Assembly: GCA_016648135.1 (NCBI GenBank)
Contig: JADDOH010001545.1
Coordinates: 62,001 to 126,000 of the forward strand
Length of the DNA: 64,000 nt
DNA from: Agrypnia vestita
Lineage: Eukaryota; Arthropoda; Insecta; Trichoptera; Phryganeidae
Direction of reading: 5' to 3'
Shown here in pieces: positions 11,550-25,100 of this stretch. Position numbers and translations under genes: made by a program. The stretch's first letter is position 1. Every line of letters begins with the position of its first letter. The notes below the pieces were generated by a model, which was not told the origin of the DNA, made no database searches, and was given only the letters and a program-made list of their open reading frames with translations.

Positions 11550-12138
11550 CAGCGACATCAAAGATAGTTTTTTTTGTAATATATCTGACATAATCGGTTG
11601 GGGAGCGTCCATAAACCAAGCGGCTTGATCGAGGGTGGGGGAAAGGTATTTGGCAGAATGCTACGCTGGGTGACATGAGGGCAGGGGGATCAGAGCCGAG
11701 CAACGTAATTCTTTATTTATGTTATTGCACAAAATATCTTCTGGAATTCAAAGGATAAAACTACGTTCCACTCGATGGAGACATGAGGAGTCAAGACAAA
11801 GACTATTTCGGAAGTGATACGTGGAGGGGTTCAAAAGAGTTCAAAATGGACCCACGTGGTTTACGGTTGCTCCTTTAAATTGTCGGAATGTTTATTAGCT
11901 TAGAATGCGAGAAATACCAGGTTCGACATCCGTCGCCTTCAAAATCTTTTTGAAATCTATAAATTTTTGGAGTCACCTGTATCGATCCCAGAACCAATAA
12001 TAGTGAAAATAAAGCACAAAGCAAGGCAAAGTAAAGTAAAAGCTTCTGTGGCATACAGATTCAAAAGTGCCACTATCTATATGGAGCCCACATTTAAAAA
12101 TATCAGGAAATTTTCGGTGGTATATTTTATAACGCAGA
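11550..12138 (+). repeat. SINE-like unit G, copy 2, with nested insertions
   Basis: AGGTTCGACATCCGTCGCC, CTGTATCGATCCCAGAACC and ATTTTATAACGCAGATA match the copy at 10185-10440. Roughly 11590-11875 is extra DNA absent from copy 1. A TA-flanked MITE follows directly at 12141. Confidence 0.6.
11590..11735 (+). mobile_element. Possible GAGCGTCCATAAA-type MITE nested in unit G
   Basis: GGGAGCGTCCATAAACCA at the left, G-rich GGGTGGGGG / GGGCAGGGGG runs in the middle, and CAACGTAATTCTTTAT at the right. This resembles widespread insect elements that begin GGAGCGTCCATAAA and contain C/G runs. Ends not resolved. Confidence 0.4.
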
Positions 12139-12140
12139 TA

Positions 12141-12283
12141 CAGTTGCCGGCAAACTTCTTGAAATTCTTTGACGTGGTGGGGGAATGCGCAGAAGACGAA
12201 ATTTGGGTCTCTTTGGTGGAAAGGTAGATGCGCAAACTTCCCCCCACTACGCCGTAGAATTTCAAGATGTTTGCCGGCTGCTG
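12141..12283 (+). mobile_element. TA-flanked MITE M, copy 1
   Basis: 143 bp from CAGTTGCCGGCAAACTTCTT to its inverted end TTTGCCGGCTGCTG, with TA on each side (12139-12140, 12284-12285). Internal GCGCAGAAGACGAAATTTGG and TGGTGGAA blocks are shared with copies at 36344, 45207 and 57350. Non-coding; TA duplication fits a Tc1/mariner-type MITE. Confidence 0.9.
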
Positions 12284-13005
12284 TACCTAAATTTTTTTAC
12301 CTAAACTAACACTTTTACCTAAAATACCTAAAAGATAAATAAAAGTTTTTAAATGCTGCATCTAGATGGTGGTACGAAAGCGCTAATATAAATATATACT
12401 TCAATTTGACAGTTTGACTGCTCAAGGATGTAAAAAACGGATTTCGTAAACCTGTTATGTTTTGACCTTGGGACGAATCTAAAAAAAATGTTCCGAATTT
12501 TAGCGTCTGTTTTCAATTATGTTTGTTCAGCAATCTGGTCACCAAACAAAGAAATTTAAGCAACACAAGACGTACTCAAAGAATCCTGATGAACAATTTT
12601 CAGAGCTATCAAAGAAAATGGAATGTGGCGCAGGTCTTATTTATAATCATGAACTTTAATAGCTAAAAGTGCAAAATTTATAAAATTATGCTTCGATGCT
12701 AATCCATCGCATCGTATAGAACGTACAAATCATGCGAACACGAATGAATGATGCGATACCGAAGGTAAACCCAATACGACATGCTTAAATACTAGACACT
12801 TCAATAAAGACCTATATATACATTCCAGCCCAGGGTGGATTTTCGAAGGGGCTGGGCTTTAGAGAGCAACGGATGACGTGTATCTTTGAATGTAGCACAA
12901 GTATGTAGTTCATGTTTTAATGTAACAATAAATATTATCCATCGTCCTGCTGAATACGAAATACGATTAAAATTGGGGGTATGAACAAACCTTGAGGAGC
13001 CCGGG

Positions 13006-13151
13006 CTAGTCTTCATCGCAGTCATCGTCAAAGGAAATGGTCGGTTTCGTTTTGGTCTTTTCTTTCTTTGGCTTCACTTTATCCTGACCACTCTTCCCGC
13101 GTGGCTTGAAGATTACTCTCTGGGTCAGGTCTGCTGGCTTCTCGTCTTTTT
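13006..13151 (-). CDS. KIAA1143: KIAA1143 homologue exon 3 (terminal coding exon)
   Basis: The acceptor is TTTTTTGTTACAG. The exon encodes KDEKPADLTQRVIFKPRGK, then a lysine/threonine-rich stretch, then PTISFDDDCDED and a TAG stop at 13008-13006. The frame is fixed by the phase-1 donor of exon 2. RVIFKPRGKSG corresponds to the human RIIYRKPVKH segment, and the acidic end to the human acidic C-terminus. The 3' UTR lies below 13006; I could not pick a convincing polyadenylation signal. Confidence 0.92.
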
Positions 13152-16100
13152 CTGTAACAAAAAAACCGAAACGTGTCTTAAAATATAATAGCTACGTGAT
13201 GAATTTAGTTTTTCTTTTTACAATACGTGTATTTGTATCATTTTAAAAAATATATTTTTATGTATCTTTTTTTAATGCATAATTTTTTTTTCGGCGGGCA
13301 CAGTGAATGGTTGTGTTCGTGCGGCCGCACCGCATCGCAATGGTTTATACGACTTGCGCGGGGTAGCGCGGTCTTGCATGTTAGTTGAAGAAAATGTCAA
13401 CCTGTAGTCGATTGAGTAGGACCGACATGGGAGCTTTTGCTCTTAGAACGGTCCAGATAAGCGGTGAATACCATTCACAGCTACGTGATGAACACTTCGG
13501 ATGAATAGTACTGACGGAATTTTATTTCTTCTTGTTCTTACGGTGCCATCTCCTATTGGAGGTCGGCGATCGCTTATATCAGTACCTCAAGTTACGCAGT
13601 CATGAGATGCGGCGTTTTCCAACGCTTCTTTTATCACTTATTTTCCTCTGGATGTCGGGTTGATTTAGTCTATATTTTGGTCCGAGATGCTCACGCTTTC
13701 TTGACTTGATAGTCCGCAATACTTCTCGTTTTTTCCACACGCCAGAGGACTTCAGCATTGGTCACTCCATCCACCCAGAAAACATTCAGTATGCGTCTAT
13801 AGAGCCACATCTCAAAAGCCTCGACTTTGCGAATCAGTTCTTTACTTATTTATTTACTTTATTTTATTTAAGCATACACAGTGCGTAAAGAATTTGTTTA
13901 ATTTTCCAGTGAATTGCATTATTGTTTTTTAATTTTATGTAAAAGATATTCACTGCCTCGTACGTGGTAAAAGAGTCAAGTTCATTCGTTATATCCAACA
14001 GTGGAATCTAAACAATAACGATATTCGCTAGATTTACAAAATTAAAATTAAAAACATAACACAATTTAAAAAAACAAAATAAAAATACTTCGCTTACCAA
14101 TAAATACAAATCGAAGTATTAAATACATTAACACAAATTAATGAGAACAATAATAGGATTTCTTGTATTGTTGTATAGTATTGTAGATTTGTATTTGAGT
14201 TTATAAGATCTATTGTAATTAATTAATATGAATGTATTTCTGGTAAATACAATTTATTTATATATATGTATTGATGCACCTACAGACAAATATCAATGTG
14301 ATGTTTTGTGGGTCTGAGATGTAAAAAAAAAATTTAAAAAAATTAATAAATAAAAAAAAAAAAAAAAAAAATTTCACATTATTTATTTAAATAGAAAAAT
14401 CTTAATAATCTTAATCTTAAAAATTTTAAAAACTTAAAAGTTTGATTTAAAAATACGTGTATGAAAAAGATTTTTTTAATATGTATATTAACATTAAAAA
14501 AGATTTTGAAAATCACAATTTTAAACTCCCGCCAAAACGCTTATTTTCGCAAGTGACTAACGTCACAGCAATTTATGTTACTCTGTTACTCCGTATTATG
14601 TTATTCTGATGTTTAACACGTAAAAACACATACGCATATTTACACAAAAAAAATTACAAAACAAGCCGGCTTTTTTGTACAGTGCGTCCATAGTGTCAGG
14701 GAAAAAGATAGATATTGTATGGTAATGTAGAAACTCATTCCTGAAAAATGAATCCAAAATTAAGGCATTCATTTTCGATAAGTTATCGGATTTTCCTTGA
14801 GAAAATCCATCTTCCAATAGGTATTTTAAATGTGTTCTTAGATAGTTATTTTATTAAAATAAGTCACAAATACGGCAAAATCTATCTAAAAACCATGCAA
14901 ACATGAGTTCCTATAAGCAAAGCGAAGACCAACAGTGACCATAGAAAATGACCAAATTACAATGACAAACACCATCACATATGGTTTATCTATAATTCTT
15001 GCTTAACAACGTCACGACCAATCATATCGCGTATTTTATAATCGTGATTTTTAAGATTTTTATTATAAAAATTATGAATGAAAACGTTATCCCACGCCAT
15101 CCATTCTAAGTTACAAAATATAATTTATTTTTCTGAATCCTTTTCATGTATTCTCATAGATATCTGTAAAATGTAAAATTACCCTATTAGCAATAGATAT
15201 TGATCGTTCGCAGTTATTTCCGATTGATTCCTACCCAATTGTATCGTGTGTTGTTTCCATATAAAGATTTTTTTGGTAATGAATATTTCCAGTGAGTGTT
15301 TAGAATAGAATATGTTTAGAATAGCAGAAAAGTGGTGGAATATGAGACAAATTTTGTACAAATAATCATACCACGGATGAGCTTAGAACAGCAAACAGAC
15401 CGATCGATGATAGAATAAGGCTGTGTTTTAATATATTCGGTAGACCTCTTTCCAAAGTCTTAGCATCGAGAAAATATAATTAGACATAGTAATTCTTTGC
15501 GATCGATAAAATATTTCACTTGATTCTGTGATGCGCGCAAATTGGTTAATAATGCTAATGTTTGCCGATCGATTATCGTGCTGAACTTACAGGCATGTAG
15601 ATGTGCTGCCAAAGATCACATAAATAAAAAAATCACTCATCTCATCACTCGAATAGAGAATTAAATCATGCATCCCACCCACATAGGGCCCTTTTTCATT
15701 ACATCAAAGCCTAGAAATTTTAAACTAATTAGAGAATTATAAGTAAGAATTATTATTTCACTCTTTCGCTGTGAAGTTGGTCTCTTTTCAAAGTCGCGGA
15801 ATAATCCAACATAATCGAAACAATAATCCAACATTTACTTTTATAATCTCTGCATTTTTCAGCCGACAAAATTTGTATTATGTACTCAATACTTACTTAA
15901 TTTATTACTGTGCAGGGGTTTAGTTTTTATCACGCTTTACATAAATCCCAATTATAATAATTTCGTTGTATGTCCGTGCGTCGTAATTTCGTGTAACGTC
16001 CGCAACTTCTTTTAGTATAATTTGTTATTTTTTTTTAAATAAATAAATACTTATTCTTTAGGAACCGACATGCAAAAGTACAGTGATTTTTGACGGGTTA

Positions 16101-19100
16101 CAGCTAGTTCAATAATAAAAACCGTATTATTACGAACGAAATCAATGACAATAAAAAGAATCAGTTCGTTTCAAGTTTCCAAACGCATGACATGCGAAAG
16201 GTAAAGGGATATTGTATAGTGATATGATAAAAAATATTCTATGTAATTCCCTGAAAAGGTTCACTTTCCTTTATGTCAAATGACCACTGAAAATTATTCA
16301 AGTTTTGAATAATTTTAACGAGTCCGAAGCGAGGCTTCGCGCATTTTGTAGCTTTCTCATGAATTATAAAATAGATTTTCATTATTAATATTATTAATAT
16401 TTAAAGCATTAACTTTGTGGTTGGACATTATAACAGATTGTTAGTTAACTTTGTTAAAACCACTACCAGATAGTGGTAGTGGTAGTGGTTTTAACAAAGT
16501 TAACTAACAATCTGTTAGATTCCCATTAATCATACATCTCTCCATGCTGATATAACGTAATGTATGTATTTATTAATTTACCAGAGTAAACTAACCGTTA
16601 GTAAAGTACAACACGTGCTCCATAAGAGATTCTTAAATATGTTGAAACAATTTTAAAACAAAATACACATAGAAATGGGATGTACAATAAAATGTGACTG
16701 TATATTATTAAAAGTATGATTATATCTGCAGCAAAATCATAATAGGTGACCTTGAACATCGGGATTCAAAAAGAGTACGTTCTAAAACAACAAAAATACC
16801 TAGAAGAATAACGTACTGGAAGGTCTATTGACGTAAAAAGCAAAAATATTCAAAATCTTAAAGCATTTCAACAAAATCTACATTCGAAGCAGTACACATT
16901 GTTGAAATCTGGAAATTAACTGGAAAATTAATGAAAGAAATCCGCTTAAAGGTACTACACACGCTTCACTACAATAATTCTAAAGGGCCGTCTATGTTGG
17001 CTCTGCAGTATAAAATATAAAGTCAGTTTGTTCGTTAGTGTATTCTGTGGTGCCTTAACACTAGCGAGAGTTATTTTGGATAAATCCATTTTTCGCAAAA
17101 GCGATTTTAATGCCGTGGAATAAATAATTTGACAGAAACTTCCGACACCGTACTAGTATTATCTACATGCGAATTCCCACCATCATCCTGCTCAAAAAAG
17201 AGGTCTCATCAACACTTTGGCCACGAGGGCCAAAAGGATATGCCAAGACGAATATCTACAGCAAGAAATGATAACACTCAGCGACGCACTGGAAGGCAAT
17301 GGTTACCAGAAGCGACAGATACAACGCGTCATAAGAACGAGGTCTGTTCGCCCTGAAAAACATACAGAACCTGAGTGCAAAGGCATCGCCTTTCTACCTT
17401 TTACCGGTCATCATTTTGCATTCGAACCGAAAACCCTTGGAAAGACTAAGAGTATTGCAAGCCGATACTTAACCATAACACCAACATTCACAACACATCA
17501 GCCCTGATGATGGACCCTGAAATGGGATACGAAACGTCGGCCCGAAAGGTCGTCGAAAAAACACGGCATAATACCCCAGTAAACACAAACTAGAAGATTC
17601 TGAGTGGCCGTGAAAACCTAAGAATATTCTTAAGCCGTTGATGGTCATTAGATTGAGTCAGAATTAATTACCCGAGGAGCTTCGAGCTGGCGTCGGTAGT
17701 GGAAAAAGGTGCTTTTTCGCTAGTTCAACGAAAAGAAGAGACTTGTATATAAATGTCTGACAACAGATAGCTGAAATAAAAGAAAAAATAATATAAACAA
17801 TTCAAATAACGTGCATGCCGTGGAGACTATCGGGTGATCAAACGGAGATAGTGTAGGTGCATCACAGACTACGTTGTTGCGAGTGAAAATATAGCCGCCC
17901 TATTTTAGTTTTGCTGGCTGTGAATATTGAATAGAAAATACTTTTATGAGTGTAACAGAGCTTGTCTCCAATGCAGTACAGGTAGATTCTTGCCTAAATG
18001 GGGAGTATAAGGTAAGTCTAAGGCCCGAATACAGAGTCAATGTTTAAATGATTTGAAGGTTAAAGTACGCCTTAAAAGTGTAAATTTGTACTGCAAATTA
18101 ACTTTAAATCATTAAGTATCACTGTATTCGGGCATAAGTCTAAAAGTGTTCATCATAATCATCAATGTTCAAATATTGATTTTTTTTTCTCAACATTTCT
18201 GATTTATCTTTTGTAAAACGTTGGACTATCGCGAAAGTAACCTCATGAATATCAAAAATTCATAAAGGGAATGAAATTATAATATTAGATACGAGTATAT
18301 AGAAAGATATGAGATAGCTTAAAAGATAGTCCAACGTTTCACAGAAGATAAGTCATAAATATTCAAAATCATGCAAGCATTAATCTATTTTTTCTTCCTA
18401 TCAGGATACTGATATCAGGTAATAGGACATTGATGTTGGAACATCTTTGACTCATAATTTAGGCAGGAACTCCTAACTCTGACATATTAGGCCCTGTTTA
18501 TTAAATCAAGCCTGCTTTCGAAGACTTTTAATTTTACAGTAACTGCTTTAAATATTTCGTTTCTACCTCCTAACAAACTAAGGCCAATTTGATTCGATAA
18601 CAGTGTTACCTGGCTATATCTGGTGTCTTAGGTATTGGGAAAATCATAATGAAGGTGTAACGACCAATAACCAACCGAGAAAATACAGAATCTTCTCTCA
18701 TTGAGCGTACGCTCGAGCTATTTTATATCACTCATTTCTCACTCCTATACCTAGCTTTTCATCCTCACGTGTTTCAAGTTACACTATCAACGTTTCATAT
18801 ACTAACTTTGATATGGAAAGCTCCAAGTCAAACAATGGACTTCTTTCAATATAAAGTAACGGAATCCAAAATACGTCGACATTGCTCGAAGTGTCGCAAA
18901 GTGTGATTGTGATGTAACACGACTGAAAATCCTCTCGTGGAGTTCATGACTGAGCAGAAGTTAGCTCTCAGATATGTATTAAGAAGAGATGTGGCCTGCG
19001 CTGTAAGAGTGCCGCATAGAACCGAGGATCGTGGAAGGCAAAAAGGGAGCCCTATCTTCAGCAATGGACGCAGGACGCAGACAAGCCGAAGAAGAATCCA

Positions 19101-22100
19101 AAATACGAGAATCTTATTACTTACATTGGATTACAAATTTAGATGGAATGTGATTAACATGGAGTGTTCCAATTTGAAAAGAAAGATGCAGGTTATAATT
19201 ACAAAGCTGACTGACTACCATTACGCCGTTTCCGGAGGGGATAGGCAGAGAGGATGGACCGCCAGCCACTTCACTGTTCTGTTCTGACACCCAGCGCTCG
19301 TCTTCTCCACGTATAAACCTTTTCGTGCAAACTCGTCAAGTCTTCCGCGGCCGTACCATTAACACTCGTGTCATCCCGCCTTCTTCGTCCGTACTTCATG
19401 ACCAAACCACCTAAGCGGAAATTTGTAATCCTATTCACTGCCTAATTTGTTCATTTTTACTGCATAATAAATAGATTCGTCAAACATATACCTAAGTCAA
19501 TATTTTTTCACCGCATTTAGTCTACTGTTGTTCCTATTCTAATTCTAAGAGCTAGAGTTGTTACCAGGACTCCATTGTGTACTACTCTGTATCCACTGTA
19601 TATCCAGATCAACCCTCAATAAATTCGCCCCTGGTTTGAATGAAATCCATACAGGGCAGCCTAAGTGCAATAAAAATAATATCGACGGTCCTACCTAAAC
19701 TCGAAAATCTCCCAAAAATGCAGTTTTGACAACACATATAAAATACTCTTAAAAAAAAACTTTTTTCAGAGAAAAAATTGACGAAAAAGCGGAAAAATAC
19801 GCTTCAAACAGCTCACCCTTAAAATTGTTTTTTTTTTGTAGATGTTCAGTTTACATAGGAACCGTCGATATGATAAATTTTACTAGTGGCATGCGGGAGG
19901 GGGCTATAATTTTATTCAATTTATTAATACCATGACACGTGGCAGACGAACGCGCACGTGGACCGTTGTCAACAATTGCTCGTGGAAAATCCCCAAAAAT
20001 TGACGATGTGGACGTTGTCCATCGCCTCGCCCCGCGAGAAATAGCATCATGAGCCCGAGCGGGAATTATTAGGCAAGCGGACTGATAAGACCGGCCCGGA
20101 GACGAAAGGTGGTAAGCGCCGCCGAAGACGCACCCAACGCCCGCGGACCACGTGGGCCCGCCACTCGCGGCCAGAAGGGCGCAAGAGCCGCGGGTAAAAA
20201 GACACTCTTCGGCCGTGAGAATACGGCCGACGAGCCGGCACGACGCCGGTGCAAGGTTGCCGCGAACGTCGGGCCGTTCCATTCGGGCGGCGGGGGGGCC
20301 GTACGTACGTACCGCTATGTACATATAATAAATGTTCGGCGCCGTTGGCAGTGGTACCCGCTGAAAAAAATTAACGACCAAATCTGTCTCCAGGTGGGGC
20401 GGCGGAAAGCGCGGGGAAATGGCGGCTGAGCCCCCAGCCCGGAGCTTCGGGCTTCGGTCGCCAGGCCTCGGCAGGCGCTGATGGTGGACCCTGACACTTC
20501 CCTCGTGACATTTTTCGATCTCCTGGATCCTACACCAAATACAGGGTGTTCCAACCGCAGCACTTCACAGCTACATTCCTGCCTATATTACGGGTCGAAA
20601 ATGTATTTACTTTAGTGTAACACGGCCCGCCATAAAGCCTTTAAAAATACACAATATAAATAAACAAGAGATTAACAGAAAAAAGTTAGGTTAATTATTA
20701 CAATATACAGAAAAATAGATGAAGTATTAAATAGAAGACTACAATAAGTACCCATATAAAAACAAGTATACAAACAAATATAGATAGTGTATCACGGTTA
20801 TTAGCGAAATGATGAACTACTCTAGTCTAATGTATTGTATTTATTTTTGTTATTATGTATATTTCGAAATTAATGTCCATGTGAAATATGCTAGGAAACA
20901 AGTTGACATGTTCGAAACCGTTTGTTTATATCCAAATTTATTAATTAATTAGAAAGACATGTAGAAAAATCAAATCAATGAAAAAATATTTTGGCTGCTA
21001 CCGGGATTCGAACCCACATCACCTAGCATTCCGAGCAGGTGTACTACCAATTACACTACATCAGCCTGGTACTTTTCCGTCAATATATCGACCTTATACG
21101 TAAATCTCATTTATTAATTGATTAACATATATACTGTTTGTTTATACTCAAGGGGACCGAGGTATCCGAATGTATCACCATCAATCATTGTAACAATACT
21201 CATAGTTCAGGCATCGTTATTAGAAGACAACTACTTATAAAGTAAACCAAATTAGATTGTAGGAAAAAATTAACAATTGAAGGTGTCCCTATAAAAAGGG
21301 TATATATAGTGAATGGTCTATATGTAATGTATGCACCGCATCATGTGCGGTATTTTATTTTTCGTGATTTTAACTCAATCTTGCCGAAATTTTACCTCAA
21401 AAGTTGGCTAACGTGGAATAAGGGTCTATATTCACCATTATCTGGTAGTAACAAACATGATGGATGCCGACAAGATCGATGATGTCACTGTGATTGCTTA
21501 TCAACATTTTCATAATTGGCGACTGAATATTAGAAAAAAAACTGAAATTCTGGTTGTTTATTTCACAATATCTTTTCTCTCTCATGTAAAATTTTGTTTA
21601 CGCATGTAGACCGTTTTTATAAGAACGCCTTTAATTAATGAAAATTTCGCTGCTCATCATAAATAACGCGACGTATTTCAAAATACTTTCATCTATTTTT
21701 CATGTAAGGTCATAATTACGTTCAGAACATACCAATATTTGTCGTGGATAAGTTTAACATAAAGATATTACAAAACATATTTTGTTTCATTTTTTTATCA
21801 TTCTACTGAATAAAAATTGATTTTTTATTTGGGTAATTTTTCGCGACAGGCAGCGATTTGTAATGACGTATATCATCAAGATAAGCGTATTCATTAGCAT
21901 GCCTGTGTAATCTATTTATCGGTGAATTTAATAAACAATTTGTATATACAAGCTGGCGATGAGAAGTTATGTTTTCCTGAGAGAACATGATACATTATTA
22001 AAGAATTTATGTCAGGACAATCTAATGAGCCATTAATTAACAATTCTTTAAATAACAGAATTGAATTCGAGATTTTATAGCCTATAAATGTATAGGAAAC

Positions 22101-25100
22101 ATGATTTTGGAAGGAATAGATATATACCATGAATATTATTAATATTCATTTTCAATGTACGTACATATTAATGGAGAAATGCGACTTGATTGATTTGCAT
22201 TTTTTTTTTTGGGTTTTCGATCTTTTTTAGACGTTTAATGAAAAATATTGAGAAAAAATGTAACTCCACAACTACTGACATTGAGGTTAAAATATTTTCA
22301 CTTAACAATTACGACAGGAATCTACCTATAAAACGTCACACCCTCAATTGTCAATTAAAGTCCCCCATAATTGTCTTACTCGAAGCGAATCTAATGAAAA
22401 AATATATTAAAAGGAAAAGAACAGAGAAATGCATCGCATTGCATGTGTATAGCTATAAGTTTGTGACGTAATGACAGAAATGCATCACACATAAATTGAC
22501 CACTTCTACGCTTGCAATCCTCATCATCCCAAACCGCGTGTCGGTCACCCCCTCATTTAATTTAAAATGTTTACAATCGCGATTATTATACCTGACCGAA
22601 TATTATTAAGTCCCTTTGATATGAATTACAGTCGTGTGAATCCATATGTTTTGGTCACCCATACCGACACGGGCCTGGAACTGTGAACGCAATCGGAACC
22701 AGAAAAAAAAAACGGCGAGCAGATTATGAATGAAGGTCAAACCGACCAACACTGATTACATGGAAACAAAGGCTCGCGCGAAAAATTCACTTAAATAAAA
22801 CTCCATTTATATAAATATTTTCCTGCTGGGGGGTGGGGAAGCGGTCACACTGGTGGTGGGCGAGTGGGGTGGAGCTTGTCAGGGACATTTTACCATTCAT
22901 TTCAACATTCCGCATTTCAACGTCTTCTTTCAAACTTCACCCCTTCAAAAGTGAGACCACCTACAATTAAATAATATCACCCCACCTAATAATTAAAATA
23001 GTAAGAAATTTATTTTATGAATGGACGGTTATTGTGCGTTCGCCCTGATGAAGATGCAGCGATGGTATCGAAACCGGTAGACCTTGTTTCTAAATTGATT
23101 CGTTAAACGTGGGAATATAAAAGTCAAGGCAGCAATATCCAAAAAATTAACAAAAAGTTTTGAATGCAGTCACCGAGGATTAGGTATTAATTGAAAATGT
23201 GCTTAATTCTAGATGTTATCCCTTCCAAAATCATGTTTCCTGTAAATTTATTGGCTGTGTTACCTATAAAAACTCGAATTCAGTAAACTAGTAATCTAAA
23301 ACTAGTAATTGAAAAAAAACAAAAAACCTAACCAACCTAAAAAGAGTCGCTCAGGTGGTTTGGGAATATTGAGCGAATGAATGAGAAAAGAACGGTAAGA
23401 AAGATATATAATGCAAGTGTTTATGGCGCCAGAAAGAGAGAGCGACCGCGGAAGACGTGGCATGACCAGATTAGCCAGATACTGGAAGATGGTCCAGTTA
23501 GAAGCCTCAACAACCGGCGAGCTTGCATGCGAAGATGTATGAATGTGGATGAGGCGAGAGTTGTACGTCAGGACAGAAGACTGAAGCGCTCTATCGTCTC
23601 TGCCTACTCCCACGGAGAAACGGCGTGATGGTAATGAGTAGTAAAAAAAAACATTATTTATGGGTAGCCATATTCATCATACCAGAGAGCGTAGAAATGT
23701 TCTAGTGAAGTTAGAACAGGTCTAAAACTTATTAACAATAGCAGGCTCGTCCCAGAACATTAAGGCGATCGTCTGGCAGAATGAACAAATTTCACCATTT
23801 TTTCTCATATTTTCTCTTGCGTTTTTTATCACATTTTTGTATGGAAATATCTCATTTTAAAATTTATTCATCAGGTTACATATATTTCAAATACGAATAT
23901 CTTATTAAAATGTCACAAACTAAATTATATAATTGATTAATAAATTACCAAACCTTCGATGTTTTAAAAATGAAGAAAATTGCTCCACTTTGTGGGCCTT
24001 TTATGACTGAATGGCCTATTGAGATGGATTTTTTATTCAATAATATCACAAAGTAAAGGATTATCTTAAATTTATTACAATTATAGCAAAATGTGTTAGT
24101 TTGTTTGCTTGCAATTTATGTTTTAAAAATACTTTTTTTTTTTAATATTTTTTTTTTTTGTGGATTTTTTTCAACTCTTTTTACATGGTTGTCAACTTTT
24201 TTAATTCAATAGTCAAAAGAATAGATATTATAATTTTATAATAAAAACAAAAAATCAAAATCTTTGACGATATTCCTGATTTTAGATATTTAATCAAGAC
24301 GCAACGTATTTATGACACAATACGCAATGCCTTGATTAAATAGCTAAAATCTGAAATCGAGAATAATTTTTTGATTATTTTGTATTAATTTTAAAATAAT
24401 AATGTCTATTGTTTTAATATATTAAAGAAAAAAGTTATAAACTATCTAAAAAGGATAGAAAAAAAAACACAAAATAAAAATAATTTAAAAAACAGTGTTT
24501 TTTAAAACATAAATTGCTTGTAAACAAACTAACAGATTTTGCAATAATTGTAATAAATTTAAGAAAAACGTTTACATTGTAATATTATTTAATAAAAAAG
24601 GCATCTCAACAGGCCATTCAGTCATAAAAGGCCCTCAAAGTGGAGCAATTTAAAAAAAAATCAAAGGTTTGATAATTTATTAATCAATTATATAATTTAG
24701 TTTGTGACATTTTAACAAGATATTCATATTTAAAATATACGTTACCTGGTGAATAAATTTTAAAATGAGATATTTCCATACAAAAATGTGATAAAAAACG
24801 CAAGAGAAGATATGAGAAAAAATGGTGAAATTTGCTCATTCTGCTAGACGATCGCCTTAAGCAGGTACCATAACGCTTATGGACGGCAAATTTTATTAAT
24901 AAGTGAACAAAAATAATATCTGAGGGCGCGCCCAGGAACATGGTTGCAGGGTTAACGTGAATACATGGATACCTGCGGCGGCACAAGGCGCTGTAGTGCT
25001 AGCGAAACTAGCGAGGCTGAGCAAGCGGAAACGCAGACAACTCAATCGGAAATGAGAACCGGAAGCATAAATAAAACCATGTCTTGAGCTGGGTCTTAGT

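Noticed and set aside
11967..12227. 86-codon plus-strand frame
   Set aside because: Runs through a SINE-like unit into a MITE. The same MITE segment appears in unrelated frames at 45111 and 57237, so it is a repeat artefact.
18937..19287. 116-codon plus-strand frame with a basic composition
   Set aside because: No recognisable family, no splice context, and its 3' end overlaps an antisense LINE 3' fragment.
19851..20381. 176-codon minus-strand open frame in the CpG-rich block
   Set aside because: All frames are long here because the sequence is GC-rich and stop-poor. The translation has no domain-like pattern and overlapping frames on both strands are equally open.
20993..21066. Functional tRNA gene
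   Set aside because: Length and B box fit, but the anticodon stem is mismatched, U33 placement is ambiguous, and it sits inside a repeat with a second copy at 48519. Called a SINE head instead.
23052..23080. Hammerhead ribozyme
   Set aside because: The CTGATGA...GAAAC core and a five-pair stem (GATGC/GTATC) are present, but an extra base separates the core from stem II and stems I and III could not be confirmed. Kept only as part of the Penelope-like finding.
23760..24860. piggyBac assignment based on TTAA ends
   Set aside because: TTAA is present, but the adjacent terminus GGCGATCG does not start with the CCC/CCT typical of piggyBac ends, so no superfamily is assigned.
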